Source: Aplidium turbinatum (lineage: Eukaryota; Chordata; Ascidiacea; Aplousobranchia; Polyclinidae). Taken from it: a stretch of DNA of 64,000 nt. The translations under genes and the position numbers were made by a program. A model generated the notes under the pieces. It saw nothing but the letters and a program-made list of their open reading frames with translations. It was not told where the DNA came from and did not search any database. The DNA lies in NCBI GenBank assembly GCA_918807975.1, contig OU964931.1, forward strand, positions 15,262,251 through 15,326,250, given 5' to 3'. This document shows positions 1-12,359 of this stretch, in pieces; position 1 is the first letter of the stretch, and each line of letters starts with the position of its first letter.

Positions 1-1266
1 GATAGTAGGTACCTATGGTAATACTCTACCTAATGACACTCTAAACTCAATTTTGGTAAAATGATGCCTAAGCGGTTTTGGAAACAAGCTCTTCATATAT
101 TCTCAAGAGTCAGCCAAATTTTACTGAGCCGATCGCAACATATCGATTTGTGATTGCGTTGAATTGTGTTCTGGCTGCTTTTGCACCACTACTGTTTGTG
201 AACAACTATATGCTACTTATTTTTGTATAATTATTTTAATTTAATTATGGACATTCTTGTCTGATGCAAAAATCAACAATATCATAAAACCTCCTAAACC
301 ATTCAAAGACAGTACTGGTATTGACTTCTCATTGCCTGGGAGGTTTGTATCATAAATTCAAAACTGAATTTTAAAAGTTTCCATTTTCTTTGTTGACTTG
401 AATTAGCCAGAAATAATTATCTCTCCCAATCTGATATCTTGAAGCCTTTTTTGGTAGCCTATATCATTAAAAATGTTAAAATGAGAAGGTATCGTATTCT
501 GATGTTTGTTTATGCTGATGCCTATTTCACAATTCAGTCCCACATGATGTCAAAATGTTTAGGAATGTTCAAAGCCAAACAATATGTTTTGTCGATTGAT
601 AAAATGCAATACGATGGTTCCAACCATCTCCATCAAGGAGTCTGTTTTTCAAGATATGATACTTTGTACATACGGTAACAGTTTGTGCACACTGCACATA
701 GCTTGCATATAAATACTGATAAGGGCATGCTAACAATTTTCAAGCAAAAATTGCAATACAGTAAGTGGCTGATGCATTACAAAAAATTTTAATTTGAACT
801 TTTTCTTGTTAGTTCCAAAAACCTATCCAAATAGCTGTAACCTACTTGTCCTGAATAAATTGAAGCAACCAGGCAATTTTGATCAGTAACTCTGCCGCCA
901 CCTATTAATTGCTACGGTACTTGATTGATTGAATCTTTGCACAACATGTGTTCCTGTTATGAGCTCAGTGGCCGAATGGTTTTGGCTCTGGTGCTGAGAT
1001 CGATTCCAGGTCAGGTCAAACATAAGACTTCAAAAATGGTACGGTACTGATTGTGTTCTTTCTTACACAACAAAGTGAGAATAAGTCAGATAATAAGGTG
1101 ATGGCATGCAAACCTGACATAAAAATATGAAAGAGCCCTGTCGCTAAAAGACCTTAGATGTTGTAAAGCAACGATAAATAAAACCATAACATTAATATTA
1201 TTAAACAATAACATATTGTTAATAACTACAAAAAATGCAGAATGCCAAGCAGAGCAAATTACATCA
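1..1266. other. AT-rich stretch, no gene recognised
   Basis: No reading frame here resembles a known protein; the 79-codon frame at 439-678 has no family features. Around 963-1016 the + strand has a faint tRNA-like pattern (GGCCGAATGG as a possible A box, GATCGATTCC as a possible B box), perhaps an old SINE head, but no tail or flanking duplication is visible. Confidence 0.5.
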
Positions 1267-1494
1267 ACTATAGTTATGGTATTACTTTCTAAAACCTCTA
1301 CAGCCTGTTTCACCCTAAAAGGGTGATCATCAAAAGGTCCTTATTTAAATAGAAGCATTTCTATTCATTTTAAGTAATATTTTTTTTTATTTCAAACATT
1401 GATAAAATATTTCTATTTGAATAAAGACCTTCTGATGATCCCCCTTTTAGGGTGAAACAGGCTGTAGAGGTTTTAGAAAGTAATAACTATATTT
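1267..1494. repeat. Hairpin (foldback) MITE
   Basis: Two arms of roughly 90-100 bases face each other: the left arm reads through AAACCTCTACAGCCTGTTTC and AAAAGGGTGATCATC, and the right arm carries their reverse complements (GATGATCCCCCTTTTAGGG, GAAACAGGCTGTAGAGG). The centre is AT-rich. A second copy, split by a later hAT insertion, lies at about 36290-37420, so this is a dispersed family. No coding capacity. Confidence 0.8.
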
Positions 1495-2257
1495 GATCAC
1501 AGTAAACATTATTATTATATACGGTATGTAGGCTATTTCTGCACTCATGTAAGCAACAGGCAAGGGCGTTGTCAACACAAGATTTGTTTGGGGGCGGGGG
1601 TGGGGCAAATAAGTAGTTTTGCATGAGTCATCGAAGGCGGAGCACGTATGGAGTCCTTCCCACAAAGTTTGAAAAAATACCTTAAAATTACACATTCTGA
1701 GAGTACTTTCAGCCTAAATCTTTAATAAAACTTGGTTGAATGATGCTTTAACAGAGTGTGCTGTAGTTTATATGATATGTCAACCTTATCATGACTTATG
1801 AACAGCTAGTCACCTAGTATTCAATTGCTACAATTCCTACTTGACCATTTGAAATATCCTATGCAGAGGAGGCATTTCTTTTTCAGGAAGAGAAATAATT
1901 TCTGGTGGAGCTTATTACAGACAGTAGCCTGAAGAGTTCTATCAAAGTACTAAATATAAAAGTTAAACAGCTCCCTTGTACACAAAAACATAATTCCTTC
2001 ACAACTGAACCTGAATGCCCAGAGGGCCAGAGTTTATGAATATGATGCATGTCGAAAAAAACATTTCCTGATTTTGGGCGTGACTGGATGAGTCGTTATA
2101 GTCTCTCAATCAATTAACAGTCATGCTGCTAGTGGCAGTTAATGCTCGACTGATTGTAGACTATTTCAATTCATCAACATGAAAAAGTACTCATTTATCT
2201 TTTTCCACACAGAAAAATGCAGACGTTCACTCAATGAAAAAATGACCAAGTTTGCTG
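1495..2257. other. No gene or element recognised
   Basis: AT-rich sequence with one G-run near 1587-1605. The short frames on either strand do not resemble known proteins and I see no repeat ends. Confidence 0.4.
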
Positions 2258-2265
2258 CCTGGGTT

Positions 2266-2943
2266 CAGTGGCGTAGCCAGGAAAAAAAATTTGGGGGGGG
2301 GGGCCAAATATTTGATGAATTGAAGAGAACGACAAAGTGTTTGATTTAAGATATCGCCACCTGATGTGCAGTGGCGTATCCTGGTGGGTTGAGCAAGGGG
2401 AAGCAATGAAATTGGTGGGGGTTAGAGCGTGCCGAAGACATGCGTATTCTAGGGGTCCGGGGGCATGCTCCCCCGGAAAATTTTTTCAAAATTACGCTTA
2501 AATAATGGATTATAGCGCTTTCTGGAAACGCTTTTAGGATAATATTTGTATGAAATTTATTAGCAGATAAACAGCTATTAACTTATTAAAGGTAGCTCTT
2601 ACACACGAGCGGGCAAAATCTGCGGCTAAAATTAGAGAACACCAAAAACTCAGCTACACAAAAACCCAACAGAGTAAGCCATTCTGAAATTGCTTCCACA
2701 AATCAGTTAAAAGAAACGTAAACCGAGTAAATTTTGCGCGATTTACAATTTGCAAAATTTATTGGTGTCTTTCTGTGTGTCTAAAACAAGTCCTTGGGGT
2801 GTTAATAACCAGATGTCTTGGAAAACGTTATAAATTTCTACAAATTTTATTATATTTTCAACAAAGGGCTTAACTTCGGAATCTAAACTTTGAAAATTTG
2901 GGGGGGGCCATGGCCCCTTTCGCCCCCCCTGGCTACGCCTATG
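2266..2943. mobile_element. Non-autonomous hAT-type element, TSD CCTGGGTT
   Basis: Terminal inverted repeats CAGTGGCGTAGCCAGG and CCTGGCTACGCCTATG lie directly inside an exact 8-bp target duplication CCTGGGTT (2258-2265 and 2944-2951). The ends and TSD length are those of hAT transposons. G-rich tracts follow the left end and C-rich tracts precede the right end. A second end-like motif, CAGTGGCGTATCCTGG near 2370, hints at an older nested or duplicated end. No transposase frame is present. Confidence 0.85.
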
Positions 2944-3256
2944 CCTGGGTTACCTGTTAATTCAAATAATAATGTATTGCACGATAAGTTTCTGGGAGCC
3001 CATTTGTAGCAAGAATTGACAGCAATAGACACGTGTTTCGCCCACGAGACTGGGCCAGAGGCGTAGCAACCGCCCTCCGAACCCTCCGATCGGAGGGAGC
3101 CCCGCAAGGAATGAGGGCCCCTCCGCCGAAGTTTTTGGAAAACTATTGAAATACAGGATATAGGCTAACCACGTGGTCACAAATGCACGCAAAATAGCAG
3201 AGCTTATTGGTATTGAGCAGGTGTTTTCAAAAAAACACGGTGCGACGTAGGAAGAG

Positions 3257-4148
3257 AATGTTTGGTTAGGCTACGAATGTGCTGATGATTTGGGTCGTCT
3301 TTCTGCTGAAGAAAAATTCAAATCGCAATTTTTTCTTGCTCTCACTGATCAGGCCATGTCTTCTGTTTCTTCCCGCTTTGACCAACTCGTGGAGTAGTAG
3401 CCTACAAGTTGTTTGAATTTCTGTACAACGCTAGCAGCCTGAAGAAGTGTCTCAGAGAAAATGGTTGGGTTGGTTGGTTTTGAATCTTTATCCTCGGACT
3501 GACAAAGCCTTGATTGGTTATTCCTGGTAGTTTTGCATACTTGTAGAGGCTCTTGACACAGGGCCGGTTACCGAGATTGGCAGAGAGAAGTTTTCCGATT
3601 ATTGAAGTGTTGTTGCCAGGAAATTATTCCATTTATTAGGTGCCGCTGAATGGAGAGGAGTCCTGAAATGCGTTGCTCATTGCTCAAGCGCACACCCCGA
3701 GAGTCGAACTTTCGCCGCGTGATCTTGAGCGGACACGTAATCCCTGACCTAACAGGGCGGACAATGGAACTGGACAATCACTGCAAAAAATTTAAAAGAA
3801 AAATGGGAGACATTGATACCAACGAACTAATAATAGAATTGAATCGTTTTATTTATGTCATCGAGAAAGAGAGAGGACTTGTCACGGCAAGCATTTTTTT
3901 AACGTACAAGAACAGCCTTCAGGAGATATATCCGAATCTTTGCATTTGCATCAGAATTCTTCTGACCGACCACACCAGTTACTGTTGCCAGTGCTGAAAG
4001 GACCTTCAGCAGAAAGAAACTGATCAAGAATATTCTGCGCTCAACCATGACAGATGACAGGCTTTCTGCTCTTGCAACTACCATCGAAAACAAGATTGCT
4101 AGATCCCTGGACTATGACCCATTACAATTTGCGCAGAACAAGGCTTGA
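3257..4148 (+). pseudogene. hAT transposase fossil (ZMYM1-like)
   Basis: The first piece (3257-3397) reads EEKFKSQFFLALTDQAMSSV and then SSRFDQL, like the mid-region of ZMYM1-type hAT transposases. The second (about 3908-4148) gives QEIYPNLCICIRILL and, after a change of frame near 3970, PVTVASAERTFSRKKLIK, the conserved hAT C-terminal dimerisation region (normally SAERSFSKLKLIK), ending at TGA 4146-4148. The middle is occupied by a SINE. The gene is dead: split, frameshifted, and missing its N-terminal zinc finger and most of the catalytic core. Assignment rests on recalled motifs rather than a search. Confidence 0.75.
3463..3763 (-). repeat. tRNA-derived SINE, minus orientation
   Basis: Read on the minus strand from 3763: a tRNA-like head GTCCGCCCTGTTAGGTCAGG (A box), then AAAGTTCGACTCTCGG (B box), then a family-specific body shared with the copies at 29709 and 56791 (for example CCATTCAGCGGCA and ACCGGCCCTGTGTCAAGAGC), ending in an (AACC)n-like tail. 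It sits inside the hAT element at 3056-4509. Confidence 0.8.
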
Positions 4149-4517
4149 AAGAAGCGCTTTGCATAATTATAGAATATATGTCCACAATGTCACTGTAGAC
4201 CTATGTATACACAGTGCACTGGTGGGCGCAGCTGATGCAAAAGTTAGCTTTCAACAAAGAAATCAGCGGATTTCCAATAAATTTACTTTCGCTAACGAGT
4301 CCGCTAATATTTCCAAATATTAGCGGAAATGCTAATCCGCTAACCAAAGCGTTAGCTTCCCTAATTAGCGGAACTGTGCCCTCTACTGTGTATACATAAT
4401 ATGAACCCTGCATGTTGTGTAAAATAAATACCACAGTCCAGTTTCTGCGTTGGAAGGGGCCCCACACTTATGTTCAGAGGGGGCCACGTTCTTTGTTGCT
4501 ACGGCCCTGGGCTGGGC

Positions 4518-5242
4518 TCATCAGTATCGCACCGTACTCTTGCCACTGACTGCCCAGAAGGCTGCCCACTGGCTGCCCAGAAACTTATCGTTTATTGGAG
4601 GTCTGACTGGCTAGCGTGAAAGCTACACCGTTATGGTTAACGAATCGCAACAGCTCGCTGTACTAGTGAGTGCTCAGCCTTGTGCTGACGGCCGGGAAGA
4701 ACGCTTCTTCTTCAAATGTATTGCACGTTTGCAGATATTTGATAAAAAATCAGCTTTGATTGATTTTGAGTTGTCGAGTGTATTTTTGATTCTAACAAGT
4801 CAACTGAACCTACTTCTCTATTGAACCTGACGTCTTAGGTCATGGACTGTTGCTAGAAATAAGCAAAGATTGCATCACCTTTGTCACACCTGTGAAACAT
4901 TACATAATCGTTAAATCTTGAATTACGAGATATGGTGTAAGCCAAATTCAACAGGTGTTTGAATAGCTTCATAATGCTTATCATTATTGCGTCACAGAAG
5001 CTGCTTACGTGCGTTTGAAATATTGCAATTTTAAAATTGTTGTTTGAAAAGTTGGTCGCATATTTAACTGTTTTGCTTAGTGCTTGCCAGCTGGACGAAA
5101 TTTCCGTCTTTATCTCAGTTAATTTGTATTGTAGTGACAAGTTTTAGTGGGTACGGTGTTGCGTCCCAATTTCGACAGCATTGAGGCTAATTTTACAGAA
5201 ATACAATTTTTGAATAGACATTTTCAGAAGAGTGTTTCTTTC
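4518..5242. other. No gene or element recognised
   Basis: Short frames on both strands (4633-4824 and 4853-5140) show no recognisable domain. A small duplicated CTGCCCAGAAG/CTGCCCACTGG motif occurs at 4550-4580. Nothing else stands out. Confidence 0.4.
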
Positions 5243-6450
5243 GGTCATTAGGGCAAGGCCAGGTTAGTTGATATATAGAAGGTTAGTTGATACATCACTA
5301 AAAACGGATTCCAGAAAACGGATTTTGTAGAAATACCGCCACCAACTGGTGAAGAATGTTGATTAAATGGTGATATGATGATTTCGTGGTTATCAAATTT
5401 CAAGTTTGTAAAATAATGCAAAATGTTCAAAAATTGAGTTTTTTTGCAAATTTTTTCAAATTTACAATTCAGTTAATTCTTGATTGTTTGAAAAACGGTA
5501 AGAGATTAACTTCTTGGCGACAGGCAGTGTATTGGTGTAAAGTATTATTGCATAAATCAAATCATTTTTAACTGACTTTATTAGATTGATGACAGACACA
5601 TTTTTGATAAAAGTAAGGAAAAGGTTAGTTGATACATTTTAGCTCAGGCTAGTTGATACACTATATCAACTAACCTGCATTCGTACATTCAGTACGGTAA
5701 CCTGCAATATTTCAACCATATTTTCAGGTAAAATACGTAAATGTGAAACTCTGTAAATCTGTTTGGAAATAGTTGTTGAAGGATTAAGCTGTGTGTAAAT
5801 GAAGCTGCAGGACCTGTGAACTTGACACTATCACTTCAATTAATAAGGCCTCTTTGACAACATGCCCCAGTTTTATAAAAGAACAACTGATCGATGCTAC
5901 AGATCAACTGAAGACTCTCTACGTAAATTGGCTGTCATAAGAATTGACAATTACACCAATTTCCAAATCTGTATAACAAGTTGACGTTAGGAAGAACATC
6001 CGGATGTAATACCGTATATCTTTATCACATTTTACTCTAGATAACACTATAAGACTGCAGCACTGTCATGGCTTTTGGTTAACTCCTGACCTGGCAATAT
6101 GGTTCTACTATCTACACTACAGTAGGTAGTTTGAGTATAAATTTCAAAAGCATAAAGTATAGTCTCAATATACTTGAGGCGTATTTTGATCGTATCAACT
6201 AGGAATCCCATGTATCAAATAACCTTATGAGTGTATCAACTAACCTTCCAAGAAGGTTAGTTGATACAAACCGGAGTTGTATGTTTGAATGAGTCTAAAC
6301 CGATAACTAGTGACATCAAACAGACTTAACTAGGGGGAAAGTTAGCCCAACAAACAAACTTTCTTTAGCACCATAAATGGTGTTTCTATGTCCAACAGTT
6401 TTAGTAAAATCTCACTAAACGTGAAAATTGTATCAACTAACCTGCCTTTC
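5243..6450. mobile_element. Element with iterated GGTTAGTTGATAC motifs
   Basis: The motif AGGTTAGTTGATAC (or its reverse complement GTATCAACTAACCT) occurs at about eight to nine sites clustered near both ends (around 5262, 5281, 5622, 5650, 5666, 6195, 6232, 6253, 6430). The outermost copies face inwards: AAGGCCAGGTTAGTTGATA at the left and TATCAACTAACCTGCCTTT at the right. This layout is typical of subterminal transposase-binding repeats of a non-autonomous DNA transposon. No clear target duplication and no transposase are seen, so superfamily is not assigned and ends are approximate. Confidence 0.6.
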
Positions 6451-6521
6451 CATACAGACGAACGGATCCGGGAACTTTATGTTACAATTTTCCCACGAAG
6501 AGATTATGGTTTATCGCTGTG

Positions 6522-7344
6522 ACCAATAGGCTTGCCATTTTTTAGAAATGCAAATCAGGGACGCAAAGTGAAAACTGCAAATGAACTTAATGTAGGCCTA
6601 ACACAAAAGAATTTAATGCAACTAATGGTAATAAATGTGGGAAAATTACCAATAGGCTATATGTAGGCCTATTCCACCAACGAAAACAAAAGAACTTAAT
6701 CATATTTATGAGAAAATGAATCAGGCCTAATAATATTTTTCTGTGCTAATCATCTTTTTCAAAAGTAGCCTAAGCTGTCCGATTTTATCTTTTCATAAAA
6801 TTCACTACATGTCAAAGCAACATTTATTTTGCAAATGAGGAAAGCTTTGATATTCTGTTCTAGTATTTGGCCTCTGTTATCCGATCATATAGGCTACTGT
6901 TCATAATTGAAAAAAATCGCTCAACTGGTGCTGATAGCCTATGTCCCAGGCAAACAAAGCACAAACTCGACAAGTTTTTGAAAGTTTGGAATGATTATGT
7001 TTTTGTTGACAAAAGTTTGAAACAATTTGATCCACTTTTGTTCATAAGATGTCGTTCCATTTTGCCGTGATTCTTTCCTCTCACTCTCGGACGATATGTA
7101 TTTCTTTACCAAAACGTGCTCATCGAAAAGGAAATCGATGTTGATCATTTGCTTCTGAAACATTGTGTTGATATTTTCCGCAGACCCACTTGAGAAAGAA
7201 TTGCTAAAATAGCTAACTCAAGAATTTTTTTTGCAAATCTCAAATTAAAAATTCCAGGACAAACTGGTTAACCGGGCGGGACAACGGGACAAGACCTTAA
7301 AATCGGGACTGTCCCGGCTCAACCGGGACGTATGGCAAGCCTAT
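6522..7344 (-). mobile_element. hAT remnant with decayed transposase
   Basis: Inverted ends CAATAGGCTTGCCAT (left) and ACGTATGGCAAGCCTATG (right) bracket about 0.8 kb; the right end also has repeated CCGGGAC motifs. No convincing target duplication is visible. On the minus strand, 7163-6867 encodes NFQKLVEFVLCLPGT and then, interrupted by stops and frame changes, a stretch like ERFFSIMN; this matches the CLPGTNA..ERVFSxMN region of BED-type hAT transposases. Clearly inactive. Confidence 0.6.
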
Positions 7345-9134
7345 GTTTAGAGATGAACTCATGTAGACAAAAATACAAGTAAGCCAATCTTCATCTCCAC
7401 CTTCAGACATGCCTTTTAGTGTCTTGTTTGTTACCTGTTACACAAAAACACAGCGACATGTTCATCAGCGGTGTCAAACCGTAGAAGTTACGGAAAAGAA
7501 AGCTAAGACGTCTATTTCAACATTTGCCTTGATTGACTTGAGTCATATTCGATTTTTTTGCAACATTTCTGTCAGTTTCATTTGAAATTGTTATTAGGCT
7601 ATTATTTTTTTTACATTTTTTATTTCGTTTTGCTTCATCCCACTTTTCATGTTAACTTAAGAAAGCAAACAGCCATTTGTTCTAAAATCAAATTGAGATA
7701 CATTATCATTATCTAGCCTTACCTTTGTTGGCATTGCATGAAGTAAGGTAGGCTATACGTATGTTATGACTAAGGATTCGTGGTTAGGACACAAGAAATT
7801 CAGTAAATTTGATGAAATACAGACACAATAGTCTACACCAACAGACCAGTGTTGAGGTGAGTGTGATTTTTGAGACTTCGACTCCACTCTTTCTCCATGA
7901 AACCAGATTTCACTTCAATCCGACTCCAAAAAATTTCTTTATTTTTGACTCCTCAAAGTTCTGAAATAACGTGACACTTGCCAATGCGAATGACACAAAA
8001 TAGCTCTGGGGTGCAAAAAATCTCTGTACACTTTCTATGTAACCTACGTAAATGTTTTCAGTGGTGCACACTCATAAGGATCACCGCTGGGTCAAAAATC
8101 GTGGAGACTGGAGACAGATTTTTTTTCTACAAACAGAACTAGCCTATAGGTATAGGCTATGGAACTTATTTGCTTCAACCAAAATGCAAAGTTGCTAAGC
8201 CAAACTCCGAATCCACTCCACATCAAAACTTTTATGAAAAATGAAACTTTAAATTCATTCCATTTTCTGAAAATCGGGCAAACTCCAGCTCCACTCTACA
8301 ACAGACCTGATTTTGTATGAATTTTTATAACTAACTTTACAAAGTGTTTTTGGCTTGAGTGATCATTTGGTTTTTGATTTTACAGAATTTTCCATGGCAA
8401 CTCTGATTGTTAAAAAACTTTGGTTTTGTTTACGCCAAAATAGCAAGAAACATCGATTATTTGCTTCAGGCATGTATACCTTTTAGGCTTGTACACATGT
8501 ATTTGGAGTAGGTCTGCTTTTAGAAATTTTTGCCGTAAATCTAAGTTTTTTTTCAACAAAAATGCCTAGCTTAGTAACCAACTTTGGTGTTTCACTTTTC
8601 TAGAAGGTCAGCCAAGTGGCGTAACTGCCTGCATGCTGCCTGCGTGAATGTTGGTTAGACATCTCATTTGGGCCCAGGCAGTGTCTTGGCAAGACACTTT
8701 AAACCAAGGGTCTAAAACACGGCCTGTAAGGACTTTTGGTACGGCTCGCAATGCATTTTTAAGCTGTAAAATAATTAACAAAATTTTACAGTACGCATTT
8801 TTTCTAAAGATTTACAGTAGAAAGGTAAATGCACTAAAATTGCTCAAAAAATCTCAAAATGCCTATCAAACTTTATACAACTTTTTAGTACCGTACTATT
8901 GTTATTTTAACATTATTTGATTGCTTACAAGAAACTCATACTGTTACATCACAATGCCTAGCCTATTCACTTATTGTGTCTTATTGCAATAGTACCGTAA
9001 CCTTGGTACGGTATTTGCAGAAGAAATCAGTTCTTCAAAGACTTATTTTTTTTAGCACGTTTAGAAAGTTGATTGCAAGATTTTTACGCTCCAGGCCCAT
9101 CGTTTCATTTTTTGTGTTCGTACAGTGTTTTTCC
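7345..9134. other. No gene recognised; one short shared repeat
   Basis: The segment at about 7365-7490 (GTAAGCCAATCTTCATC, CCACCTTCAGACATGCC) resembles 16080-16200, so a low-copy dispersed repeat is present. The frames at 8648-8920 and 8976-9188 lack recognisable domains. Confidence 0.4.
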
Positions 9135-9386
9135 GGCGATGGGATAGTGCAACGGATAAGGTGTTGCCTTCCAATTATGCAAACCTAATTTGACTCCCGG
9201 CTTCAGCTGGTTGTTGAAAACACCGCTCACCTCTACCTAGGGTGTAATAAATTAGGTGGGCTTAATTGCTGCAGGAAAGGCTGCTGAGAGAAAGGAATTG
9301 GCCACCCTACTCTCCTTAGTGCTGTAGGCTTAGTACAATGAGAATCTTATCTTCTCATACCCAACATTTGGGACTACCTTTACCTT
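9135..9386 (+). repeat. tRNA-derived SINE with 13-bp target duplication
   Basis: A tRNA-like head (GATAGTGCAACGGATAAGG as A box region, AATTTGACTCCCGGC as B box region) is followed by an unrelated body and a tail ACTACCTTTACCTT. The copy is flanked by ACAGTGTTTTTCC (9122-9134) and ACAATGTTTTTCC (9387-9399), a 12/13 direct repeat as expected of LINE-mediated insertion. It differs in sequence from the SINE family at 3463, 29709 and 56791. Confidence 0.8.
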
Positions 9387-9779
9387 ACAATGTTTTTCCA
9401 TCTCTTTGTTCTTACTACTTTTTCTTGCGATCTAACGTTCTTGGTGTGTTCTTACTACCTTTTTATTGCGTTTTAACTGTGTTATTTTGTTTATTGACTT
9501 CTTAAGGTGTATTGCAGTCCTCGAGTTAATTTACAAGTGTTTATTTGGCTCTCTGAGCAATTTGAGACCCTTGCTTTAAACCATTCCAATACGGAGAGTA
9601 GCTGACTGATGACTCTATACTCTATAAGGTCTTTTTCAGTTTGGTGCTTCTAAATGTTTTTGAGATGCGTCTGCAATTCACAATGTAGCCTATGTTCACA
9701 CAATATATACAATTATACAAGAATCAGTTTCTATGTAAACTTTGTCTTTTTCATGTATTATGTACGTAGCCTATACAAT

Positions 9780-12152
9780 CAGGGCTGCGATTTTTGCCTT
9801 TTTCGGTGACGAGGTCACTCGACACGCGCCATCACTATTCGACAAACGCTGTGCCTTACGGAAAAAAACAAAAAAACAAAACGAAAAAAAGGAAAATAAA
9901 AAGGAAAAAACTGAGAGAGGACTAAACATCGTCAGGTCGAGGAACCATCGGGGGGGGCATCACGTGATGCAATCATAAGAGTGCTGACTTACGTAAACTT
10001 TCCTTCGCTAGGTACTTCAAAGCGTCAGCCCCGCCATTTTGAACACTGCGGGAGAATGCTTTGATCAAAGTTCCAACGTCTGGCATCAAACATTTCGCAA
10101 CACACGTTTCGTGCTATTCGACATAACGGGTTTCTTTTATAGATGAAATAACCTAGGCTACGTTGAGTTGTCAACGTCTATGCCAGTTTGTATTTCGCCG
10201 TTTGAGCTAATTAGCAATATTGCTCTGGTAAAATGACTGTTGGATACTTGCTATGAAAGTTTTTCACATGTAGAAAACAGCCTAGTTTCCGACCAGACGT
10301 TCAGAAATACAGATGAAAAAAGCCGTTATTTTTATGGAAAGAAACATTTTGAACACTGCGGGAAAACGCTTTGATCGAAGTTCTAACGCCTGGCATCAAA
10401 TATTTTGCCCCACACGTTTCGTGCTATTCGACACAACGGGTTTCTAACTTTCTTCGAAGTAGGCTACATTTACTTGTCAATGTCTGTGCAAGTTTGTATT
10501 TATGTCTGACTTATGCACTTGTTGTTCCAAGAATGGAGAATTTTTTTGCAATGTGAATAAAGAATAGTAGACAGATAAACACGGTTGCAACTCGACTTCC
10601 TTCCACTAAAAGGGTTTCTGTGATTACGTATTGGGCGATTTTGCACTTGCATTCACAAAAGCACACAACCCAGCTAGCAAAACCCCTTGTTTTTACATTG
10701 ATTCAACGTCTGCAAACGTTGAATTGAAAAAACGAGAAGCGAAAAATATGCTAGAGTAGTCTATCACGACCGCACTGTTTGATTTGTTGTGATGTAATAA
10801 TACCAAAAGTAGCGATACGCATGCTGTTACGTTAATTCACCTTAAATAACTCAGGTGAGAAAAGTAAGTTAATTTTGGGTTAACTTTAAAGTAAGTTAAC
10901 AGCACAAATCGATTTAAATTTCCTGGAGGGTTATATTGCGTAGGCTACCCAGACAGCAAAAATCATCATTTTACATTGATTCAACGTCTACAGACGTGAA
11001 GTCAATGCAAAAATAACTAATTTTGATGCCTGCGTTTCAATGCCCAAGAAGAAAATTACGTTTGTTTTACATTAATTCGACATCTAGCGACGTTGAATTA
11101 TCATAAAATAACGTTAATTGCTCAACCAGGTACTGGTAACAAATTAATAGCTCACTGCGAGATGATTGCCTCGATTTACGTTTACACTAACATAATTTCG
11201 GCACAATTGGGATACTGCGAGCAAACACGAGTCTGTTTGATAAAGAACTAGCTGTCAGAATCGGAATTATCAGATACTGTATCGGAGAATGAGGTTGTCG
11301 CGTCGTACTTGAATACTTCATCGTACTCGCGTCGTACTTGAACACTAGAATACTTGAAGATGCAAAACTGCCCGTTCATGAACGCGCAATGCCATATGAT
11401 CGGAAGCATTACTTTACTGCCAAAGAACCATTTATCGAATTTCACACTACTTTTTTAACTTGACCCCGTAGCTTTTCTAATTCCAATTTGTTTCCGTCAT
11501 AAAATTCTTTTCAAATTTTGCAAAATACCACACTAACTTTTCCTTCTGTTTGATAATTATTCTATAGCAGGTAAATTCTACTTTTTAACTGTATCTTCTT
11601 TCACCATGATTTATATTCGCAACGACACCGGTAAACAATAAGCATTCGATGAAAGAATAACTTTTGCGTAACAATTAAGCCAGTATTTACAAGGTTGCAA
11701 ACTTTTCACAGTTCACAAGAGCATTGTCAGCGCATAAAATACCGGTAGCTTGCGTAATGCTCTGGGCTACCGCCGTGTGACACGATGAAGAAGCGCATAA
11801 AATTTCGTTTGATTGAACTTGAAAGCATACTGTGCGGCAATTGCCGCCGCAATCCAAGGTTTGTTGATTTGGCGACGGCAATGTTTTTGAAGTTGTAGAT
11901 ACAAGCTAATTTCGAGGGCTGTATAGTGTATACATGTCCGGTAGGTACATAACTTAGCGCTTGATACTCCTTTGCAATCACTCAACCAGCGTGCGATTAA
12001 AAACTTAAGTAAGTGACTCTGATACCACACAACTTGTGCGGTAACTCGTGGCCAAACGCTTATAATCTGACTCTTGTGACGTCATATTACTATTCGACAA
12101 ACAAACGCAGAATTTTTGGTCGTTCAACAAGAAAGAAAAAATCGCAGCCCTG
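9780..12152. mobile_element. Large hAT-like non-autonomous element, TSD TATACAAT
   Basis: Ends CAGGGCTGCGATTTTTGCC and AAAAAATCGCAGCCCTG are inverted repeats inside an exact 8-bp duplication TATACAAT (9772-9779, 12153-12160). A subterminal ACTATTCGACAAAC motif occurs at both ends (near 9835 and 12089). Internally there is a direct repeat of about 100 bases (10042-10134 and 10347-10446, sharing CATTTTGAACACTGCGGGA and CACGTTTCGTGCTATTCGAC), and palindromic ATTGATTCAACGTCT...AGACGTTGAAT modules near 10700, 10975 and 11075. No transposase frame is recognisable. Confidence 0.8.
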
Positions 12153-12359
12153 TATACAATTATTAGTTTTTCTGGTGTTTCAATTCAATACACCCATTCA
12201 TGACAGCTGAACATCAACTTATACAAATACATTAATTCAGAGACGACAATACTTGCGCAATGCACAAAACATTATATGGGACATACTGTATCTTACATAG
12301 TGATTCAATTCATTGTAGACAAATATTAATAATACAATTTAGGTAGAGAGGTAACTCTT

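Larger units (their letters stand above)
3056..4509 (+). mobile_element. hAT transposon remnant with ZMYM1-like transposase
   Basis: Ends CAGAGGCGTAGCAAC and GTTGCTACGGCCCTG are inverted repeats, flanked by a near-perfect 8-bp duplication (GACTGGGC at 3048-3055, GGCTGGGC at 4510-4517). The interior holds two pieces of a hAT transposase on the + strand and a SINE between them, so the element is older than that SINE copy. At 1.45 kb it is shorter than an autonomous hAT and has lost much of its coding region. Confidence 0.85.
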
